The position numbers and the translations under genes are program-made. Shown here one piece after another: positions 11,751-22,466 of a stretch of 64,000 nucleotides of DNA. The stretch's first letter is position 1. Each line of letters begins with the position of its first letter. The notes beneath the pieces were generated by a model, which did no database searches, was not told where the DNA came from, and was given only the letters and a program-made list of their open reading frames with translations. Origin of the DNA: Chamaecrista fasciculata (lineage: Eukaryota; Streptophyta; Magnoliopsida; Fabales; Fabaceae); assembly GCA_003254925.1 (NCBI GenBank), contig QANZ01029635.1, positions 52,656 through 116,655 on the forward strand, given 5' to 3'.

Positions 11751-11845
11751 GAATATAAGATGTTTTAATTACGCAAAATTTAAAAGTGCAGTTTGTGAAA
11801 CGTGAAATATAAGTTGTTTTAATTACGCAAAATTTAAATAAAGTT
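11751..11845. repeat. Short tandem duplication
   Basis: A GAATATAAG-x-TGTTTTAATTACG unit followed by CAAAATTTAAA occurs twice, about 60 bp apart, directly right of the SINE. No function is apparent. Confidence 0.6.
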
Positions 11846-12145
11846 TATATATGTTTTTCCAAGGATTGCCGGCACTAATAATATTAATGTCCACACACAA
11901 GGAAAAGAAAATGTCCACGCAAGTTGAACCTGGAATTGTATGTATTATACATCGTTTTTTGTTTAAAAAGTTACATTTGTTTTCTAATATTTGTCTATTT
12001 CATATTTTTTTTAAAACAATAAAAATTTTACTTACATTTTTGGCCATATGAAAATTTATATATCCAAACGTTGTAATTATTAAAATTTTATATTATATGA
12101 ATTTAATTTTTATTTATATAAATAAATTAAAAGTAAGTCAATAAT

Positions 12146-12367
12146 GAAAGAGCTAAGAAGAACAAGAAAAAGAGAGAAAGAATATGTTGAATAATAATTC
12201 TCTATTGTATTGATTGATTGTACAGTATTGGCTTACTTATATACATGAATAATGTATATAAAGAATTGTTCTATACTTTGCACACCTCAGCATTTAAAGG
12301 AAAGGAGAGATAACAAACTCTAACAACCTAATATGCTGGCAAGGACGCATGGCATATATCTCTATCA
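12146..12367 (-). mobile_element. Short Copia 3' LTR (minus strand)
   Basis: On the minus strand a polypurine tract (TTTGAGGGGGC) immediately precedes TGATAGAGATATATGCC, the LTR start. The LTR ends TTAGCTCTTTCA, about 222 bp later. A Copia RNase H remnant lies just upstream on the same strand, so this is the right LTR of that decayed element. Confidence 0.65.
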
Positions 12368-12394
12368 GCCCCCTCAAATTCAAGGGTAGTGAAG

Positions 12395-12850
12395 ATACCT
12401 TGAATTTGTCTCGAAGAAGAAGAAAATGTGTAATGACAAGAGGTTTAGTGAACACATCAGCAACCTAATCATGAGATGAAACATGACTAACAGTGATGAG
12501 TTCTTTTTGGAGAGTAGAGAACAAGGTTAACAACCAAGAGGACAGTACTCATATTGTCACAAAAAATGATGGGTGGCTCAGGACATTGAAGAATAATAAG
12601 CTCAGTGAGAAGAGCACGCAGCTAAGACACTTTAGCAACTACAAGTGCAAGAGACTTGTATTCAGCCTCAGTTGATGAACGTGAAACCACAAGTTGTTTC
12701 TTCGATTTCCAGGAGATCAAATTGTCACCAAAATATACAAAGAACCCTCAGGTTGAACGACGATCATTGGATCCCCAGCCCAATTAGCATCACACATGGC
12801 AAAAAGATGAATAGATGAAGATTTGGTGAGATGTAGACCAAGATGAGAAG
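12395..12850 (-). pseudogene. Decayed Copia RNase H end of pol
   Basis: The minus strand gives, across several frameshifts and stops, the Copia pol C-terminal signatures: CDANWAGDP, a [23 protein letters not shown] block, a CDNMSTVLL-like block and ADVFTKPL. The order and spacing fit the Copia RNase H domain. It is followed by the polypurine tract and LTR. It cannot encode a functional protein. The 5' part of the element is missing. Confidence 0.75.
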
Positions 12851-12859
12851 ATGAGAAGT

Positions 12860-14540
12860 ACCTTGTAGAAACCACATGTTTTTTTTATCATGGGTATTTT
12901 TTTCTATTAGGGTTTAATCTTATGTTGAAATTTGGTTGTCTCAATCTAAACTTGTGTGTATATGGAGTGTTAGACATGTGTATGAGTGTAGGTGTGTGGA
13001 GGATGCTATGTGACTAAATATCAAAGACAATTTAGCATAACATATTCTTATATTATGGTAAGGGATCATCTAATAACTCTCTAAACAGATATAAATGCCT
13101 TAACCACCTTCTATCTCGTACTCTTAAATTAATCATAGCATATAAAAATTTACTTTCCTATTTTTGAGGTACACTCTCTCATCCAATTCCCTTTTATATT
13201 TTTGCTATCTCTTTCTTTTAAATACTTAATTGACTTTGGCATTAGAATAGCTGATGGGCACAAGCCCCATCATGCCTTCCTTGTAAATCTTTGCCTAATC
13301 ACTAGAGTCTCCCAACCTTTGATAACTGTTTTGTCATATTATATATCCTTAAACTTTTTTCCTTTTCTTTTTTGAGACCTTCGATATTTCCAACAATTTA
13401 TATATGGTCCTGTTTGAAAAATTACTTCCCTAGCTAATTTCTTCAAACCACAAACTTCATATTTAGGTCAGCATTAAAAACACTTATGGCAGGTTCTTAA
13501 TTTAATAAATTAAAGTTTTTCTTATATATATAAATGATAAAGCTGAAAAAGAAAATTTAATATTTATATGACACAACTAATTTTTTCCTTACATGATTTG
13601 AATTAGTGATCGTACTTTCTTTTACTAGAGTCAATTAAAAGGTTTAAGAACATCATTCATCATTATCTCTCTACTCTATTTTTTATTTGTTTATTTTAAT
13701 TTTAATTTATTGTTCTTCCACAACATGTCATATATATCTATTCATTATTTGTATTATATATATATATATATATATTTCTTTAGTTGTTTAATATGTTAAA
13801 CTTGCTCATATACTCTTTAGACTTTATTTTTGTCTCTTCTCATGAACTTATAAGTTTGGAAATTCGTTTGATGTTAATTTTTAGTATCAAATAGAATATT
13901 TAATTAGTCTTATTTATTTATTTTTGTCTTGAAGATCGTCATTTATGTATATAATTTATAATAAGTTAGCCAACATTATTGAGCATTTAAAATAATATTT
14001 ATGTACATAATACGCTTCATTAATTTTTAATAAGAATTATGTGATATCTTCTCCAATCGATTGACAACCAGAGTCTAATCCTCCATAAAGTGTAGAGATC
14101 ATCTTTTCGATACACGAATCAAACCTAAAATATCGTATTTAAGGGAACTCATCTATCTATTTACTATATTGAACTTTGTTAGTATATGATTCACTGATAA
14201 TTTGATACATATTGATTATATCTGTTGTTATAATTCATAACAAATATAGTGGCACACAAAATAATTATTTTCTTTTATCAAAATTTTATCTATCCTCTAA
14301 TATGGTCTATATTTTTAAGGATGATTAATTTTATTAACACTATTAGAATAAATTAATAATTTAATTCTTAAAAGATGTTATATTTAGATTCCCAAAAGAT
14401 AAAAGTGAGACACACTTTCTCGATCAAAATTATGTTTCTAATTTATCTAGTTCTTTTATGGCTAAATTGTGTGAGAAAATTTTAATTGAAAGAACAATGT
14501 ACATGAGACTAATTATTGTTGACACACAATAATTAAATCA
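12860..14540. other. AT-rich intergenic stretch
   Basis: No gene or bounded transposon seen. An AT microsatellite lies near 13755-13775. Confidence 0.5.
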
Positions 14541-14552
14541 ATATTGAAACTA

Positions 14553-15361
14553 GCCAATAAAGAATGACACAATTGGTTAAAGTTTGGACCAAGGTTATTA
14601 AGATCGAGATCTTAATAAAGATCGGAGCATAAAAAAATAGATCGAATCGTAAAATCGAATCGAGGATCGTAAGATCCTAAAATTTTTTTTTGTACGAAAA
14701 AATTAGGATCGTAAGATCTTAACAATTTATATTCATTCTAAATGTGTCTAAAAATTTATATTTTTATGGTATATTTACATCTTTTTTGTGTTTAACATCT
14801 TACAAATAAAGATAAAAACCAATATAACTTTGATTCTATAGATAAATGTGAAAGGGAACAACGGAGAATATGAGAGACTGTGAAAAGTGAAAATATAAAT
14901 GTGATTTGTGAAAGGGAAACCCTAAATCTGTCTCACTTATATGTTTTGAGCCAAAAAATTAAAAACAAAAAACAAAAATGTATAAAACACTGCGTTTTTT
15001 GCCAAAATTTGTTTTTTTTGTCTCAGATCGTATGGATCGTACGATCCTACGATCTTAACTAGAAAATTGTGATCTTAGTCCGATCCTAACTAAATACGAT
15101 CTTCTATACGATCCGGCAAGGTTGGCCTTATTAAGATCTCGATCTTATACGATCTAAGATCTTGATCTTAATAACTTTGGTTTGGACACTTACCTCACAA
15201 GGGTGAAGGTTTGAATTCTCTGATAGATATGAAGGCCTTATTTGATGAGTGATATCTAAATTCTTCTTGTAAATTCTCAAATAAGTAAAAAAAATATTCT
15301 TTGACCCTAGTGGAATACTGGTGCTTACTCCACGTATACCTTTTGTAAAAAAAAAAAATAT
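14553..15361 (+). mobile_element. SINE interrupted in its head by a hAT MITE
   Basis: The head ACACAATTGGTTAAAGTTTG, a box A-like stretch, continues after the hAT element with CACTTACCTCACAAGGGTG and a box B-like GAAGGTTTGAATTC. It ends in a 12-A tail. Flanks ATATTGAAACTA (14541-14552) and ATATTGACACTA (15362-15373) match at 11 of 12 positions, which supports a retroposed insertion. Without the MITE it is about 210 bp. Confidence 0.7.
14590..15179. mobile_element. hAT-type MITE, GATC-word family
   Basis: The ends CAAGGTTATTAAGATC and GATCTTAATAACTTTG are inverted repeats. A perfect 8-bp duplication, GTTTGGAC, flanks it (14582-14589 and 15180-15187). Subterminal GATCGTAAGATC-type words are repeated at both ends. 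Same family as 5064-5648. No transposase. Confidence 0.85.
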
Positions 15362-15584
15362 ATATTGACACTAATTATTAATCTGTTCTTTCTAATAAAA
15401 TAGCACAATTATTAAATCTTTAAATAAATATTAAAAGACTTTGAATAAATAATCAATATATATGTGGCATTAAATGTTTAAGAGATCCCATTCAACAATT
15501 GTTTTAAAATAAATAAATAAAAACTCAAATTGACACACATACAATAAGGACGTCAATATTTTCATTTGTTTTTTTTAATATTTT

Positions 15585-16429
15585 CAAAGTACTGGATTCA
15601 TGGTTATTTTGTTCTGCCTGGTAACGTTGAGACTCTAATCACTTTAGTGTATGGACCCCCAAAGACACATAAGAGATTTAAACTATGGGATTTTATAGAC
15701 AGCATAACACCAAATGATACCCCTTGGCTCATCATTGGGGATTTTAACCAAGTCATGAAACCACATGAGAAGATGGCCAGTTCCTCTAAGATCATTGGAG
15801 CAACAAGGCCACTCGAGGTTTTCAATAATAAGAACTTGATTGAGATCCCGTGGAAGGGAAACCCTTTCACATGGTGTAATAATCGTCAAGGCTCAAGCCA
15901 AATTAGAGAAAAATTGGATAGGGGGTGGTGCAACACGGAGTGGTTGGATCTTTTCTCGTGTTCTTATGTTGAATCGCTTCCCATAGCCGCCTCTGACCAT
16001 GCCCCGCTGATTTTGCACACGGAAACAACCGGTAATCTTCAGCGTTCAGGTTTCAGTTTTGAGGCCATGTGGATCTCTCACCCAGACTGTGCTAAAGTTA
16101 TCTCTGATGCTTGGACATCTGATCCATCTCATGCTGGGTCTCAAGCTTTCAGGTTAACCAAGAAAATAAGATTAACTTCGAGAGCCCTTATGCAGTGGAA
16201 CAAAGAAAGTTTTGGTAATCTAAAAACACAGATCGCCCAAGCTGAAAGGGACCTGGAACAGGCGCAAGATATGGCCTCTATGGTTTCTCAACAGCGATTT
16301 CAAATGGAGGAGCTCGTGATAAGGAAAAGACTGGAATTTCTTCTTAATTGCGAACAAATCTTCTGGGCACAACGTGCTAAGCAGATGTGGCTAGTCAACG
16401 GTGATCGAAATACTAAGTACTTCCATTCG
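15585..16429 (+). pseudogene. Partial LINE ORF2 fragment (endonuclease region)
   Basis: This 845-bp stretch matches 16937-17781 with no indels and only a few substitutions. It begins abruptly at CAAAGTACTGGATTC, inside the endonuclease domain, and ends at a single N. It includes GDFN and SDHAPL but lacks the start and the whole reverse transcriptase. The abrupt left edge fits a 5'-truncated LINE insertion. The right edge coincides with an assembly join, so whether the rest of this copy exists cannot be told. Confidence 0.75.
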
Positions 16430-16430
16430 N

Positions 16431-16690
16431 AGAAGATTAGACTGGTAAGTACTCAGGGAATGAAAATCAATTGCTGCATGCCGTTCAAGAAGCGAAAATC
16501 TGTGGAAATAGTAGAGATTGAGGAAGAGCAAGAAAACCAATCTCCCAAGCGTGCAAGGTCTGTTGATCGGGTGTCAAATGAAGAGGATATAAATTTGGAA
16601 GATATTATGGACACTCTCATCATGAAGCTCTCAAACTTTCATCTGGGTTTTAGGGAGGTTGTACCAAAACAACCCCCAAAGGATACATGA
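16431..16690 (+). pseudogene. C-terminal tail of LINE ORF1
   Basis: The frame right of the N encodes a lysine- and glutamate-rich segment (FKKRKSVEIVEIEEEQENQ) and stops with TGA at 16688-16690. Its position directly before ORF2 fits the end of a plant L1 ORF1. The N-terminal and zinc-knuckle parts are absent, cut by the N at 16430. The open frame joining it to the upstream endonuclease fragment is a junction artefact. Confidence 0.55.
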
Positions 16691-19600
16691 AGCTCCTTTC
16701 ATGGAATTGCCGGGGTAGTGGCAAAGCCTCGGCAAAAAGAAGACTCAGAAACCTTTGCCAATCCATGAAGCCTGACATTTTATTTCTGCAAGAGACCAAA
16801 TGTAATAATGATGCTGTTTTAAAGTTGGCTAGTAGTCTGTCTTTTACTTATTCCTTTTGTATTGAGTCTAGTGGTAGAAGTGGGGGCCTTGCTGTGTTTT
16901 GGAACTCACCCCTTAGGTTTGTTTTGATTAATGCTACAAAGTACTGGATTCATGGTTATTTTGTTCTGCCTGGTAACGTTGAGACTCTAATCACCTTAGT
17001 GTATGGACCCCCAAAGACTCATAAGAGATTTAAACTATGGGATTTTATAGACAGCATAACTCCAAATGATACCCCTTGGCTCATCATTGGGGATTTTAAC
17101 CAAGTCATGAAACCACATGAGAAGATGGCCAGTTCCTCTAAGATCATTGGAGCAACGAGGCCACTCGAGGTTTTCAATAATAAGAACTTGATTGAGATCC
17201 CGTGGAAGGGAAACCCTTTCACATGGTGTAATAATCGTCAAGGCTCAAGCCAAGTTAGAGAAAAATTGGATAGGGGGTGGTGCAACACGGAGTGGTTGGA
17301 TCTTTTCTCGTGTTCTTATGTTGAATCGCTTCCCATAGCCGCCTCTGACCATGCCCCGCTGATTTTGCACACGGAAACAACCGATAATCTTCAGCGTTCA
17401 GGTTTCAGTTTTGAGGCCATGTGGATCTCTCACCCAGACTGTGCTAAAGTTATCTCTGATGCTTGGACATCTGATCCATCTCATGCTGGGTCTCAAGCTT
17501 TCAGGTTAACCAAGAAAATAAGATTAACTTCGAGAGCCCTGATGCAGTGGAACAAAGAAAGTTTTGGTAATCTAAAAACACAGATCGCCCAAGCTGAAAG
17601 GGACCTGGAACAGGCGCAAGATATGGCCTCTAGGGTTTCTCAACAGCGATTTCAAACGGAGGAGCTCGTTATAAGGAAAAGACTGGAATTTCTTCTTAAT
17701 TGCGAACAAATCTTCTGGGCACAACGTGCTAAGCAGATGTGGCTAGTCAATGGTGATCGAAATACTAAGTACTTCCATTCGGTGGTGAAACAACGTCGAA
17801 GCCGGTGCAAGATTTTGGCCTTACAAGACAGTCACGGAGGTTGGGTCCATGACACGAAAAACATGTTGAATGTCGCCAAAGATTACTTCATCAATCTTTT
17901 TAAGAGTAACATTCAATATGATCGAGATATCAGTTTGGCCACTATGGTGGATGCAGGCATTCCCAAGCTTAGTGATATACAGCGCAATGCCCTCTCGAAA
18001 CCTTTTACGAGAATGGAAATTGAAACTGCACTTTTCCAGATGGATGGACATAAGGCCCCAGGACCAGATGGGATGCCTGCTATTTTCTTTCAACAATACT
18101 GGCAAGTAGTTCGCGAGGATCTCATCCTCATGGTATCCTCTTTCCTAAACTCAGGTCATATGCTAAGGGAATTAAATCTCTCTAATATCATACTGATTCC
18201 GAAAGGAGAAACTCAGGGAAGCTGTGCAGACTACAGACCTATCAGTTTGTGCAATGTGGCTTATAAAGTTATTTCCAAAACCATAGCCAACAGGCTCCAG
18301 GACATCATTATGGAGGTCATATCCCCTTTTCAGAACGCCTTTGCTAAAGGACGATCAATAACTGACAATATCTTGCTCGCTCATGAGATACTAAGATACA
18401 TCCGTAGACATAAGAAAGGCAAAGCCTTTTGGGCAGGTATAAAGATTGATCTCCTCAAGGCCTATGACAAAGTATCCTGGCAATTCCTTGAGGACGTCCT
18501 TAGGTACATGGAATTCCCTGACCATTGGATCCGGATCATTATGCAATGTGTCACTACAGTGAGTTTCAAAGTTAAAATTAACGGTGCACTCTCGGAGCAG
18601 TTTCAACCACAGGCGGGACTAAGACAAGGTGACCCCCTCTCGCCTTATCTTTTCATTCTCTGCATGAATGTCCTCTCAGGCCTGCTCAGTAAAGCTCAAA
18701 GCGAAGGGATCGTCAAGGGCATTAAAGTCGCTAGGAACGCACCGGCTATCAATCACCTGGTCTACGCCGATGATATTCTTCTCTTCTTAAAGGCTGATCT
18801 TGCTTCTATTGCTGATATGAGCTCCATCTTTAAGAGATTTGAAAGTGTTTCGGGTCTTCAAATTAACCACAATAAATCAGACATCTCCTTCAGCCCCAAC
18901 ACACCGAATAGACTCAAGAAAATGATGACCTCAGTGGCAAAATTTAAACAGGTCGATAAGTTCACTAAATACTTGGGTAGTTTTGTGGACGAGGAACCAA
19001 GAAGCAGAAAGATTGCGGAGATCATTATAAGTAAGCTGCAGGAAAGACTGGAAAGCTGGAAAGCCAAGCTACTTTCTCAGGCTGCTAGAGTTACCTTGAT
19101 CAAATCGGTCCTCACTTCCCTCCCGCTATACCATCTCTCGTATTTCAAGCTGTCAGATAAGGAGGCGCACAGGTGTGATATGATTATGAGCAACTTCTTC
19201 TGGGGAAATACTAGTGGGAGTAAATCCCCTCATATGAAGGCATGGGATAAGATTTGTCTCCCTAAGAACCGGGGAGGTCTGGGAATCAAAAGAATGAAAG
19301 ATTTTAATGCCGCTATGATTGGCAGGCAGGCGTGGCGCATTATTAGTTCAAAAGACAGTCTTTTGTCTAAAACATTCCATGCCAAGTATAATAGAGAGCA
19401 GAATGAATCCCAATTCTCCTGTACGACTAACCCCTCTCCACTTGCCAGAAACATTTGTTCTCGTATTAATGATATTCTAAAGGATTGCAGGTGGAGAGTT
19501 GGAAACGGTGTGGATATTAACCTCAATAGTGAGATGTGGATTAAACCTGATAGAGTGGGTACCAACCTCACAAAGGTCTGTCACCTCATCAATCAGAATG

Positions 19601-20712
19601 GACACTGGGATAGGGAGAAGGTTCAACAAGTCTACAACAACAATAACACTCTTACGATTCTGAGAATGCCTATTTCACTTAGTGGCATCAAAGACAGAAT
19701 CGTTTGGAAGAACAGTAGCACTGGCCAATATGATGTTAGTACTGCCTACTCTTTATTGGCCAATGGAACGCAGGGTGATACCCAGATTAATTGGCTTCAG
19801 TACTGGAAGTTACCCTGTCTCCCTAAAATCTTACTTTTTGGTTGGAAGTGTATGTTAAACGCTCTTCCAGTCGGTGCTAACTTAATTAAAAAGCATTTCA
19901 ACATTGATGCTACTTGTATTTTCTGCCAGCATGATACGGAAGACGAGACACATCTCTTCCTTGCCTGTCCCTTCACTCGCGCGACTTGGTTCTGCTCCCC
20001 TATGGCTCTCCGGAGTGATCTACATGCGCAGGATGGTTTAGTTCCTTGGTTACGGAATTCTTTCAACGATATCAATAATACTGAGAGTAGGAAAATTCGG
20101 TTCATTCATATTTTGGTGTTTCTTTGGGCCATCTACCAGCACCGTAACGAGGTGCGCTTTCAGCAAGTCAGTGCGGACTCTATGAATGTGATTCAGAATT
20201 GGAAAGATAAGATTTCTCAGCTGAAGGAAACATACCAAAATATCTCTAGGCACAGAGCCAATGTGCAAATAAGGGTGCAGAACACGCTGGGGGAGGTGCC
20301 CAATGACTTTCCTAATATTTACTGCTGCTGGACGAGAAAGAAGCGGTTGAACAAAGCTATATTTGTGGCTTTCCACTACCACAATGGCGCTCCCAATATG
20401 GATCTTTTACTATGTAGCACTGCTGACTCCTCTATAATTTCTATCTATCTTGCAGGGTTTCGCAAGCTACTACAAGACCTTAGGATCAAAAACATGGACA
20501 GGGTAAATTTTCACCTGCAGAAACATTGTTTGTTGCAGGGGAACTGTACTAGTGTTCACTTTGATCTGGAAGTCATCATGGAAGATATCAAGCACATCGT
20601 CGCTGAGCACAACGGATACTGGCACATCGCGAAGGAACCGCACAACATTCCCCTCCTCAGTCTTTTTCCAAATATTTTTAGTGCAGCCTATGGCTGCTTT
20701 TATTCCTTTTAG
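16687..20712 (+). CDS. L1-type LINE ORF2: endonuclease and reverse transcriptase
   Basis: A 1341-residue open frame starting MKLLSWNCRGSG, the usual plant L1 ORF2 start. The APE-type endonuclease (about 1-230) keeps N7, E36, D136/N138 in GDFN, and D221/H222 in SDHAPL. Reverse transcriptase (about 440-760) has APGPDGMPAIFF, LRQGDPLSPYLF and the catalytic YADD at 693-696. A zinc-binding reverse-transcriptase-associated domain (about 1034-1105) contains CIFCQHDTEDETHLFLACPF. The last ~135 residues resemble an RNase H fold without its acidic catalytic residues. The protein would nick target DNA and copy its RNA there. The start overlaps the ORF1 stop (ATGA), and a 9-A tract follows the stop. No internal stop was seen, so the product could be active. 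Without a full ORF1 this locus is probably not autonomous as assembled. Confidence 0.9.
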   Translation: MKLLSWNCRGSGKASAKRRLRNLCQSMKPDILFLQETKCNNDAVLKLASSLSFTYSFCIESSGRSGGLAVFWNSPLRFVLINATKYWIHGYFVLPGNVETLITLVYGPPKTHKRFKLWDFIDSITPNDTPWLIIGDFNQVMKPHEKMASSSKIIGATRPLEVFNNKNLIEIPWKGNPFTWCNNRQGSSQVREKLDRGWCNTEWLDLFSCSYVESLPIAASDHAPLILHTETTDNLQRSGFSFEAMWISHPDCAKVISDAWTSDPSHAGSQAFRLTKKIRLTSRALMQWNKESFGNLKTQIAQAERDLEQAQDMASRVSQQRFQTEELVIRKRLEFLLNCEQIFWAQRAKQMWLVNGDRNTKYFHSVVKQRRSRCKILALQDSHGGWVHDTKNMLNVAKDYFINLFKSNIQYDRDISLATMVDAGIPKLSDIQRNALSKPFTRMEIETALFQMDGHKAPGPDGMPAIFFQQYWQVVREDLILMVSSFLNSGHMLRELNLSNIILIPKGETQGSCADYRPISLCNVAYKVISKTIANRLQDIIMEVISPFQNAFAKGRSITDNILLAHEILRYIRRHKKGKAFWAGIKIDLLKAYDKVSWQFLEDVLRYMEFPDHWIRIIMQCVTTVSFKVKINGALSEQFQPQAGLRQGDPLSPYLFILCMNVLSGLLSKAQSEGIVKGIKVARNAPAINHLVYADDILLFLKADLASIADMSSIFKRFESVSGLQINHNKSDISFSPNTPNRLKKMMTSVAKFKQVDKFTKYLGSFVDEEPRSRKIAEIIISKLQERLESWKAKLLSQAARVTLIKSVLTSLPLYHLSYFKLSDKEAHRCDMIMSNFFWGNTSGSKSPHMKAWDKICLPKNRGGLGIKRMKDFNAAMIGRQAWRIISSKDSLLSKTFHAKYNREQNESQFSCTTNPSPLARNICSRINDILKDCRWRVGNGVDINLNSEMWIKPDRVGTNLTKVCHLINQNGHWDREKVQQVYNNNNTLTILRMPISLSGIKDRIVWKNSSTGQYDVSTAYSLLANGTQGDTQINWLQYWKLPCLPKILLFGWKCMLNALPVGANLIKKHFNIDATCIFCQHDTEDETHLFLACPFTRATWFCSPMALRSDLHAQDGLVPWLRNSFNDINNTESRKIRFIHILVFLWAIYQHRNEVRFQQVSADSMNVIQNWKDKISQLKETYQNISRHRANVQIRVQNTLGEVPNDFPNIYCCWTRKKRLNKAIFVAFHYHNGAPNMDLLLCSTADSSIISIYLAGFRKLLQDLRIKNMDRVNFHLQKHCLLQGNCTSVHFDLEVIMEDIKHIVAEHNGYWHIAKEPHNIPLLSLFPNIFSAAYGCFYSF

Positions 20713-20730
20713 GCTTTGTTTTATGTATTC

Positions 20731-20739
20731 AAAAAAAAA
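20731..20739 (+). other. LINE 3' A tract
   Basis: Nine A residues 18 bases after the ORF2 stop mark the likely element end. The 3' untranslated region is therefore very short. A matching target duplication at 15560-15585 was not convincing. Confidence 0.6.
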
Positions 20740-21327
20740 CTTAGAACCCACAATTGTATCGGAAGACGTAATAATATTTTATTTTAAATTTGGAGCAAGT
20801 TTTTCAAATATATTAATAAATACATTTATTAGAAAAATTGAACATGAATATCAAAAAGGAAAGTTACAACATCATACATATCATTGGATCCTATAATTTC
20901 TTGGAAGTTGCAACCCTCTTCTCCTTTGGTAATTGACAATTAGCAACACTTATTGGTATCACTTGCTTTTCCCTGCAAAGGGTTGAAGAAAGATAACATA
21001 GAAAGATAACGTGTATGTTACAACAAATGCTAGTTGTACACACATTGTCCATGTTAATGTTATTCTGGACACACATAATGACTAATTCATCATAAATTTG
21101 GTAATCTATCAATGAGTCAATCAGGCCATTTGAGACCACTAGCTTTGCCCTTTCACACCAATTGAATCTTCAGTCTCATATCCACCACCTTCTCTAACCA
21201 TAATATCATATTAAGACACAAGCTATAACGATGTTGAGAAAGAGCCCAACTCTTCTATTACACAATATGTTGGACTCAACCTAATGCTATTTATAAAGGT
21301 TCATAGCACATAGATTCTGGTGTTAAA
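20740..21327. other. Unassigned stretch right of the LINE
   Basis: No recognisable protein. The small minus-strand open frame at 20891-21139 has no known motif. A TATA-like CTATTTATAAAGG near 21290 could be part of an unrecognised LTR. Confidence 0.4.
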
Positions 21328-21888
21328 GGTGAGTAGTTTGAAGTTTTGTCTGTGGGCTGTATCTGGTTTTGTTGGCGGCCGATGGTATTTGGTTTCACGG
21401 GTGGCTAGTTTCTAGTTTTGTTACTAGTTTTTAGTTTGTGAAAACAATTGGCTACACGAAGAAAGTAAAGCATATAGGTTTGTCATTCATTGACAAATTG
21501 TGGGCCCATTTTTCAAAACCCAATGCGCAATTAAAAAAATTGAACTAAGTTTTTGTAATCTTGTGAGTGGTATAAAATGTAAATTGTTCTTTTCCAAAAT
21601 GGAACAATGAAAAAAGGTGAGTAGTTTGAAGTTTTGCCTGTGGGCTGTATCTGGTTTTGTTGGCGGCCGATGGTATTTGGTTTCACAGGTGGCTGGTTTC
21701 TAGTTTTTAGTTTTTGAAAACAATTGGCTACACGAAGAAAGTAAAGCATATAGGTTTGTCATTCATTGACAAATTGTGGGCCCACTTTTCAAAACCCAAT
21801 GCGCAATTAAAAAAATTGAACTAAGTTTTTGTAATCTTGTGAGTGGTGTAAAATGTAAATTGTTCTTTTCCAAAATGGAATAATGAAA
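21328..21888. repeat. 288-bp tandem duplication
   Basis: Two head-to-tail copies, each starting GGTGAGTAGTTTGAAGTTTT, at 21328 and 21616. They are nearly identical except for a ~17-base gap in the second copy. The high identity suggests a recent duplication. No open frame of interest. Confidence 0.8.
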
Positions 21889-22466
21889 AAAAAAAACGTT
21901 TCTCCTTATAGCAAGCAAAGTGATTTCAATGTTTTACTATGATCTACTTTTTTTGGGGAAGGAACACAAAGGGAAAAAGCAAATAATGCGGGTGATACCA
22001 AATTGGCCCTAATATTTTACTTATATTGCTATGATCTATTTAAGCATTCAAAAAATATATAGCTTTTTTTTTTCCAGCAAGTAAACTTGAACTCAGTAAT
22101 TCAAAATAAGAGTAATATGACTAATCTAATCATGACTTATTGATTAAAACTTCGTTTAGTCCAATGACTTACAGGTGCCACTTGTTTAGTGGAGTCAGAT
22201 TTAAAATTTGGTCTTTGTATCATTCAAAATGAATTGTCATATCATTTTATTACTACCAACGATGTGTAAAATATTTTATTTTCTAACTAACATTATTTTC
22301 ATGTGTTGGATAATCCATAAATCACATTAGTGATTTTTTTGGCTAGATTGATTAAACAAACATCAACGAGAGGTATTTAAAGCATGAGCGGTTTGTCTCG
22401 TACAAAGTGATGAACTAAGGTTGAATAAACGTTGAAAGAGTTGACACAACCATATGCCCCTATAAG

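Noticed and set aside
15566-16690. 374-codon open frame joining endonuclease sequence to a basic tail
   Set aside because: It crosses the N at 16430 and joins ORF2 sequence to an ORF1 tail; a junction product and not a gene.
15540-20780. Possible LINE target duplication (GACGTCAATATTTT vs GACGTAATAATATTTT)
   Set aside because: Imperfect, displaced from the A tract, and the 5' end is uncertain.
20891-21139. 82-codon minus-strand frame
   Set aside because: No recognisable motif and no gene context.
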